Shown in pieces: positions 5,257 to 8,927 of a stretch of 8,927 nt of DNA. The notes beneath the pieces were generated by a model. The model was given only the letters and a program-made list of their open reading frames with translations, was not told the DNA's origin and did no database searches. The position numbers were made by a program, and so were the translations under genes. The stretch is from Azotobacter paspali (GTDB taxonomy: Bacteria > Pseudomonadota > Gammaproteobacteria > Pseudomonadales > Pseudomonadaceae): NCBI RefSeq assembly GCF_042434745.1, contig NZ_JBHLSS010000156.1. The stretch is one strand, 5' to 3'. How positions within the stretch are numbered: position 1 is the first letter of the stretch; the number at the start of each line of letters is the position of its first letter.

Positions 5257-5646
5257 ACCGTCGGCCTGCGGCTGGATGGCCTGAGCGCACCGCTGGTGCT
5301 CGATGGCGCCATGAACGGCCCGGTCTTTTTGGCCTATGTCGGGCAGGTTCTGGTACCCGAGCTGATGCCCGGCGATATCGTGGTGATGGACAACCCGCCG
5401 GCCCACAAGGTGGCGGGGGTACGCCAGGCCATCGAAGGCGCAGGAGCTACACTGCGCTACCTGCCACCCTATAGCCCCGACCTGAACCTGATCGAGATGG
5501 CCTTCCCCAAGTTCAAGGCACTGCTGAGAAAGGCGGCGGCGCAGACCGTGCCGCAGCTGTGGCAGAGCATTGGCGAGGCGATCGGGCAGTTCTCTGCACA
5601 GGACTGCAGGCACTCCTTCGAGGCCGCCGGATATGAATCGGGGTAA
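5254..5646 (+). pseudogene. IS630-family transposase, C-terminal half only
   Basis: The frame from 5254 reads VTVGLRLDGLSAPLVLDGAM and on to a TAA at 5644-5646. It carries two of the three catalytic residues of the IS630 DDE_3 domain: Asp in VVMDN (codon 5389-5391) and Glu in LIEMAF (codon 5494-5496). They have 34 residues between them, the classic D34E spacing of IS630/Tc1-mariner. The first Asp and the whole DNA-binding N-terminus are absent, because the sequence abuts the HU fragment near 5256. The motif usually read as SPDLNPIE is SPDLNLIE here. The same open frame extends upstream to 5152, but that part is the antisense of the HU fragment and is not transposase. It cannot transpose by itself. 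Confidence 0.88.
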
Positions 5647-5661
5647 GGTAAAAATGCTCTA
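5254..5661 (+). mobile_element. IS630-family element remnant with its right end
   Basis: The element keeps its transposase 3' half and a right terminus ending GGTAAAAATGCTC directly before the TA of a CTAG (5659-5662). IS630 elements target TA and duplicate it. On the other side of this TA the Tn3-family tnpA frame resumes exactly (RLREL), so the boundary is precise. The left end of the element is missing. Confidence 0.7.
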
Positions 5662-7208
5662 GCTCGCGCAACCGGATATCAAGGCGAGCTTGCCGGTCTG
5701 CCAGCCATTCCTCCGGCCGCAATGGCACGGCGAGACGGCTGCTTTCTGCCACGGCTTGCGCCGGAACGAGTGCGTGTTTCAGATCGCCATAGCGCCGGGA
5801 TCTGGCCAGCCAAACATCCCCAGAGCGGAATGCATCGCGCAGATGAAACAGCACCGCGATCTCCCAGAGGCGAGTGTCGCCAGCCGTTTGGGCACGAAGA
5901 TGACGATGCCACTTCGAGCTTGGCCGCAGGAAGCCCAGTATGCACGGCATCGTTCGAACCGATGCGCAGGGCCGTTACCGCTTCCAAAAGCGGCAACGCG
6001 ACTGGCGCAGCCCGGAGATCAAGCAGTCGCAGCATGCGAGGAGCGTATCGGTAGCCGTCGAGCACATGATTGAGCAGATCGTCCGCTATGGTGGCGGTCA
6101 GCCTGGTTGCCATCGCAACTAGGGTTTTGAAGCCATCCCAACCTGATCCACTCGCAATGACGTCGTCCAGCGGCTGGCCATCATCCTGCGCATCGACCAA
6201 GGCTCCACCGATTTGCGCGAAAGATTTCAAAGTGTCGCGCACTGCGCTCGCTTCTTCAGCGACTCTCGCCTGGCAAATCCGTTCCGACGCCCGGTAGAGA
6301 CGGCCAACGATCCGGTCATGGGTTTCGACCACAGCATCGGCGAGCATCGCCTGCCATTCCGATGCGCAAACGGCCAGAATTGCAAGCCGCCTGTCCCCCG
6401 GGAGATCACGCATGCCGTCGGCATAATACCGCTCGCCCTGCCTGCGCAAGCGTGTCACCCGATGGGCAGGAACGCTGGCCAGCAGATCCTCGGGGAGATC
6501 GACACATTGCAGGTATTCAAGCCGATCGAGCAGCCGCTTGGCCGACGAAGAGTTTGAGCCCGGCTCGAACTGCCGCAGCCACACGAAGCGAGTCACCCGA
6601 CCGTCAGCCGTCTCCTCGAGCAATGCCAGTAACTGTTCCAGAGTCGGCATCGATAAGCGACTGGCGATCCTCGTCTCGATCCGCCGCTCGGCATCGACCA
6701 GAGCCGCGGCGCAAAGCCGCTCGATCGTGGATGTCGCAGGAAGAACCGTGCGGGTGCGACGGCACTCAGCCACAAAGCGGCGGGCAATGTCCTCATTCGA
6801 TACCGCCAACTCGGCTTCTCGAAACAACCATTCCTTCAGTTCGCACGCGCTACGGCCGGAGAAGGTGCGGAAGCCGTAGAGCATCCGCAACTCGGCAAGA
6901 TGCTCGTGCCGTGTCTCCTCGCGTGCGGCATAGTCAACGAGATCGTCGGCATGCAGGCCAAGCTGCGCTCCGATAAATTCGACGACCTCTGCGGGAATCA
7001 GCTCGCCCGATGCCAGCACTCGACCGGGATAGCGCAGAACGCACAATTGCAGGGCGAAGCCGAACCTGTTGTGGGCGCGCCGCCGCTGCCTGATATGCCC
7101 GAGATCGTCATCGCTTAGCGTATAGTGTTTGAGCAAGTCCGCCTGTGAGGTTGGCAGGCGCAACAGCGCATCCTTCTGTCGATCGGTTAGAGTGACGCGG
7201 CGCGGCAT
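5662..7208 (-). pseudogene. tnpA: Tn3-family transposase, truncated and frameshifted
   Basis: Tn3 TnpA (about 990 residues when intact) catalyses replicative transposition with a C-terminal DDE domain. Here the N-terminal part is clear: MPRRVTLTDRQKDALLRLPT, RRRAHNRFGFALQLCVLRYP, then the DUF4158-type region to about residue 165, followed by WLRQFEPGSNSSSAKRLLDR. The ATG at 7208 has AGGAG 5 bases upstream. Near 5932-5948 one extra base shifts the frame; the homologous sequence continues in the next frame as FLRPSSKWHRHLRAQ through VPLRPEEWLADRQARLDIRL. It stops at RLREL (5662), where the IS630 right end begins, so the whole catalytic half is gone. Near 6040-6055 the frame reads DGYRYAPRM where relatives, from memory, read DGYHRFRRYAPRM, suggesting a 12-bp in-frame deletion. 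The gene is divergent from tnpR. It is non-functional. Confidence 0.92.
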
Positions 7209-7339
7209 CCATGCTCCTTTTTCAAAATTGAATTAGATGGCATTCAAGACGCTTTGTTTATGAAGCTGGTTAAGATACGTGTTCAGCGAACAAAGCATTC
7301 GCAGCCAGCGCTGCCGTCTCAAACCAACGTTTAAGAAAC
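7209..7339. promoter_or_regulatory. res: Divergent tnpA-tnpR intergenic region, probable res site
   Basis: In Tn3-type transposons with divergent tnpA and tnpR, the intergenic DNA holds both promoters and the res recombination site, made of three inverted-repeat subsites bound by TnpR dimers. This 131-bp gap is the expected size. One clear dyad is TGTTC-AGC-GAACA (7280-7292), and the segment is much more AT-rich than its surroundings. I could not assign all three subsites or the crossover dinucleotide by eye. Confidence 0.6.
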
Positions 7340-7954
7340 ATGCTGATCGGATACGCCCGCGTCTCCAAAGCTGATGGTTCCCAGTCCCTAGACCTACAGC
7401 ACGACGCCCTGCGCGCCTCTGGCGTCGAACAGGACAACATCTATGAGGATCGCGCTTCCGGTGGCTGCGATGATCGGTCCGGGCTGACCACCTGCTTCAA
7501 AGCCTTGCGCGCTGGCGATGTGCTGGTGGTCTGGAAACCCGATCGCCTTGGGCGGTCGCTCGCCCATCTGGTCAACACCGTGAAGGATCTGTCAGATCGC
7601 AATATCAGCCTGCGTGTGCTGACCGGAAAGGGTGCTCAGATCGATACCACGACCGCATCCGGCCGCATGGTGTTTGGAATCTTCGCGACCTTAGCCGAGT
7701 TCGAGCGGAATCTGATCCGAGAACGCACAATGGCCGGTCTCGCCGCCGCAAGAGCTCGCGGTCGCAAAGGCGGGCGAAAATTCTCGCTTACCAAAGCGCA
7801 GGTGCGTCTCGCGCAAGCTGCCATGTCGCAGCGCAACACTTCCGTTTCCGATCTGTGCAAGGAACTCGGGATCAAGCGCGTAACCCTCTATCGCTACGTC
7901 GGCCCAAAGGGCGAACTCAGAGACTATGGGAAGCGTGTCCTCGGCTTAGCGTAG
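7340..7954 (+). CDS. tnpR: Serine resolvase of a Tn3-family transposon
   Basis: TnpR resolves the cointegrate formed during replicative transposition by recombining two res sites. The 204-residue protein has the full resolvase layout. The catalytic N-terminal domain starts MLIGYARVSKADGS with nucleophile Ser9 and Arg7. It continues with WKPDRLGRS (Asp68, Arg69, Arg72), then FATLAEFERNLIRERT (about 115-130) leading into the long E helix. A C-terminal helix-turn-helix lies at about 166-186 (VSDLCKELGIKRVTLYRYV). AAGAAA precedes ATG 7340. The gene appears intact and may still recombine res sites, although its own transposase is dead. Its 3' end overlaps by 9 bp the end of the convergent antitoxin gene. 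Confidence 0.95.
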   Translation: MLIGYARVSKADGSQSLDLQHDALRASGVEQDNIYEDRASGGCDDRSGLTTCFKALRAGDVLVVWKPDRLGRSLAHLVNTVKDLSDRNISLRVLTGKGAQIDTTTASGRMVFGIFATLAEFERNLIRERTMAGLAAARARGRKGGRKFSLTKAQVRLAQAAMSQRNTSVSDLCKELGIKRVTLYRYVGPKGELRDYGKRVLGLA

Positions 7955-8245
7955 GTTTTCGCCCCCTCCCACAAACGCCCCCAGGGCCTCAGGATGCTGT
8001 GCTGCTATGCGCAGGAGGGTCTGTGCGGCGCCGGTGGACTTCCGCCGGCCCTGCTCCCAGTCCTGCACAGTGCGTAAGCTGACGCCGAGCAGCTCGGCAA
8101 AGGCATTCTGCGACAGACCGACCTTGGCACGGGCTTCGGCGGCTGGGGTGAGTTTGACGTGGGTGATCCGCACCGCCTTGCCGGCTTTCATCAGGCGTAC
8201 GGACTGGAGCAGGTCCGCCTGGAATTGCTCAAGCTCTTTATCCAT
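7946..8245 (-). CDS. HigA-like helix-turn-helix antitoxin
   Basis: This 99-residue protein is the antitoxin and autoregulator of a toxin-first type II TA operon. Residues about 38-70 form an XRE/Cro-type helix-turn-helix (KVGLSQNAFAELLGVSLRTV, then QDWEQGRRKS). The preceding 35 residues are a variable helical part of the kind that contacts toxin. The C-terminus (LLRIAAQHPEAL) is typical of HigA2-type antitoxins. ATG 8245 lies inside the end of the toxin gene (8-bp overlap, ATGGATAA), so translation is coupled. Its TAA (7946-7948) lies inside the last codons of convergent tnpR. TA modules next to the resolvase are a known passenger type of Tn3-family transposons, so this pair was probably carried by the transposon. 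Confidence 0.88.
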   Translation of the reverse strand: MDKELEQFQADLLQSVRLMKAGKAVRITHVKLTPAAEARAKVGLSQNAFAELLGVSLRTVQDWEQGRRKSTGAAQTLLRIAAQHPEALGAFVGGGENLR

Positions 8246-8552
8246 CGGTGATCGCCTCTTTCAGTTGTTTCAGGAAGGCGGTGGGCAGGGTGTCGAACTT
8301 GGCCTTGGTGTAGGCGATGAGCAACCAGATCTGCCCTTCCGGTAGGGTGTTGTAGTAGATGATGCGGGTGCCACCTCGCTTGCCCATACCGGAACGGGAC
8401 CAGCGCACCTTGCGCAACCCGCCACTGCCGGGAATTACATCGCCAGCCAGCGGGTTTGTCGCTAGCCAGACGATGAAGGCTTCCCGCTCACCGTCATCCC
8501 AGATCGACTCGGCGTAGCGCTTGAAGATTTCGGTTTCGATGATGGTGTACAT
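8238..8552 (-). CDS. RelE/HigB-like type II toxin
   Basis: The 104-residue product belongs to the RelE/ParE superfamily, closest by pattern to HigB2-type ribosome-dependent mRNA interferases. Visible motifs are NPLAGDVIPGSGGLRKVRWS (33-52), GKRGGTRIIYY (57-67, the conserved basic strand) and WLLIAYTK (76-83), followed by a C-terminal helix. The start is set at ATG 8552 (MYTIIETEIF). The upstream extension to 8663 is not toxin-like and contains the promoter and operator. The order toxin then antitoxin is that of higBA operons. The gene seems intact, so the protein should be active unless held by its antitoxin. Substrate and cleavage specificity cannot be told from the sequence. Confidence 0.88.
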   Translation of the reverse strand: MYTIIETEIFKRYAESIWDDGEREAFIVWLATNPLAGDVIPGSGGLRKVRWSRSGMGKRGGTRIIYYNTLPEGQIWLLIAYTKAKFDTLPTAFLKQLKEAITDG

Positions 8553-8558
8553 GGCTAG

Positions 8559-8587
8559 ATCATACGGCAATGCCGTATTGTCGACAA
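8559..8587 (-). promoter_or_regulatory. Promoter and palindromic operator of the HigBA-like operon
   Basis: On the minus strand a TTGTCG -35 (8582-8587) and a TATGAT -10 (8559-8564) are separated by exactly 17 bp. The 17-bp palindrome ATACGGCAATGCCGTAT (8562-8578) fills the spacer and enters the -10, an ideal place for repression by the HTH antitoxin. The -10 ends only 6 bases before the toxin ATG (8552), so transcription would begin at or next to the A of the start codon, giving a leaderless or nearly leaderless mRNA. There is no Shine-Dalgarno before the ATG, which fits. Confidence 0.75.
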
Positions 8588-8703
8588 ACTGGCCGACATC
8601 TTGGAGTTCCTCAACCCCAGGTAATCTTACTGTGTCATAGAAAATCAAGGAGAATACGTTCATCCCAACAGCCGATTGGATTCCACGAGAGAACGGATAA
8701 CGG
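8588..8703. other. Spacer between the TA promoter and the IS701 transposase
   Basis: No convincing gene is present. The plus frame ending at TAA 8620-8622 reads KLADILEFLNPR, which looks like a protein tail but has an in-frame stop (TAG 8555-8557) shortly before it and no start. The left terminal repeat of the IS701-type element should lie here, but its partner is outside the window and I could not define it. Confidence 0.3.
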
Positions 8704-8927
8704 ATGGAACAGCGCTTCGAAGCTTACCTTGATCATCTGTGCGATTCCCTGGGCCACGTGGACCGGCATGAAGGTCTGCGTGGGTATTGCCAGGGATTGA
8801 TGTTGCCGCTGGCACGAAAGAGCGTCGAGCCGCTGGCCGCAGCAGTCGATCCCCATACCGTGCGGGCACGCCACCAGTCACTGCATCATTTCGTCGCCAA
8901 ATCCGACTGGTCGGACGAGGGATTGCT
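8704..8927 (+). CDS. IS701-family transposase, N-terminal part, running off the window
   Basis: From ATG 8704 the frame stays open to the last base (74 codons). It reads MEQRFEAYLDHLCDSLGHVD, then LRGYCQGLMLPLARKSVEPL and HTVRARHQSLHHFVAKSDWS. This is the standard opening of IS701-family DDE transposases (about 400 residues), including the LMLP, KSVEP and RARHQSLHHFV motifs. The catalytic residues are beyond the window. Immediately upstream, GGATAACGG gives only a weak ribosome binding site. The gene points away from the TA operon. Whether the full element is intact cannot be told. Confidence 0.88.
   Translation, partial: MEQRFEAYLDHLCDSLGHVDRHEGLRGYCQGLMLPLARKSVEPLAAAVDPHTVRARHQSLHHFVAKSDWSDEGL

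Larger units (their letters stand above)
5660..8590. mobile_element. Remnant of a Tn3-family transposon carrying a TA module
   Basis: Truncated tnpA, the res region, tnpR and the HigBA-like operon form one block. The left side is cut by the IS630 end at 5660-5661. On the right I find no 38-bp Tn3-type terminal repeat before the IS701-family gene, so that end is lost or lies outside the window. The right boundary given is approximate, set just past the TA promoter. Confidence 0.65.

Noticed and set aside
4908..5474. Plus-strand open frame running from the octamer repeat into the IS630 fragment
   Set aside because: Its repeated peptide comes from the octamers and the rest is out of frame with the transposase and antisense to hup.
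7946..7990. Possible Tn3 terminal inverted repeat after tnpR (CTTAGCGTA followed by CCCCC)
   Set aside because: The CTTAGCGTA is the coding end of tnpR (GLA and stop), and the following bases do not match the rest of a 38-bp Tn3 or Tn21 repeat.
8553..8663. Upstream extension of the toxin frame to an ATG at 8663
   Set aside because: It would place the promoter and operator inside the coding sequence and adds 37 residues not seen in RelE/HigB-type toxins.
8570..8800. Small plus-strand open frame ahead of the IS701-type transposase
   Set aside because: It begins within the TA operator and overlaps the transposase in the wrong frame. No similarity was recognised.

Overview
The window is GC-rich and reads as an accessory island of a Pseudomonas-group gammaproteobacterium. 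The HicAB, KfrA-like, LysR, YbfB/YjiJ-type MFS and HU sequences all resemble Pseudomonas-type proteins, but this assignment rests on remembered family resemblance, not on a search. The region is a mosaic of broken mobile elements and pseudogenes, with a few intact genes between them.

Layout. Positions 1-71 look like the edge of an insertion sequence ending at a CTAG. It cuts a small gene that survives as a truncated, apparently frameshifted remnant (72-262). An intact gene of unknown function follows (313-756). On the minus strand lies a hicA-hicB toxin-antitoxin pair (862-1451) with a good promoter and a palindromic operator; hicB is intact, but hicA carries frame disruptions. A KfrA-like DNA-binding/coiled-coil gene (1777-2445) is broken by two in-frame TAG codons and has lost its C-terminus.

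A divergent pair, a LysR regulator (2561-3433, minus) and an MFS exporter (3564-4790, plus), looks intact and functional. It is bracketed by a 40-bp inverted repeat (34/40 identical). After the exporter come a probable terminator, the second repeat copy and a degenerate array of octamers in exact 8-bp register (4917-4988).

The right half is transposon debris. The C-terminal half of an HU-like gene (5127-5256, minus) abuts head-to-head the C-terminal half of an IS630-family transposase (5254-5646). The IS630 right end lies at a CTAG inside a Tn3-family tnpA (5662-7208, minus), which lacks its catalytic half and is also frameshifted. The tnpA-tnpR intergenic region (probable res site) and the serine resolvase tnpR (7340-7954) appear intact. 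A toxin-first type II TA operon of the RelE/HigB-HigA kind (7946-8552, minus) converges on tnpR with a 9-bp overlap. Its promoter and palindromic operator place transcription initiation at or next to the toxin start codon. The window ends in the first 74 codons of an IS701-family transposase.

Functionally, the transporter is probably controlled by its LysR neighbour. The HigBA-like operon and the resolvase are what remains active of a dead Tn3-family transposon, and the TA system may help retain the region. I see no CRISPR array, tRNA or rRNA.
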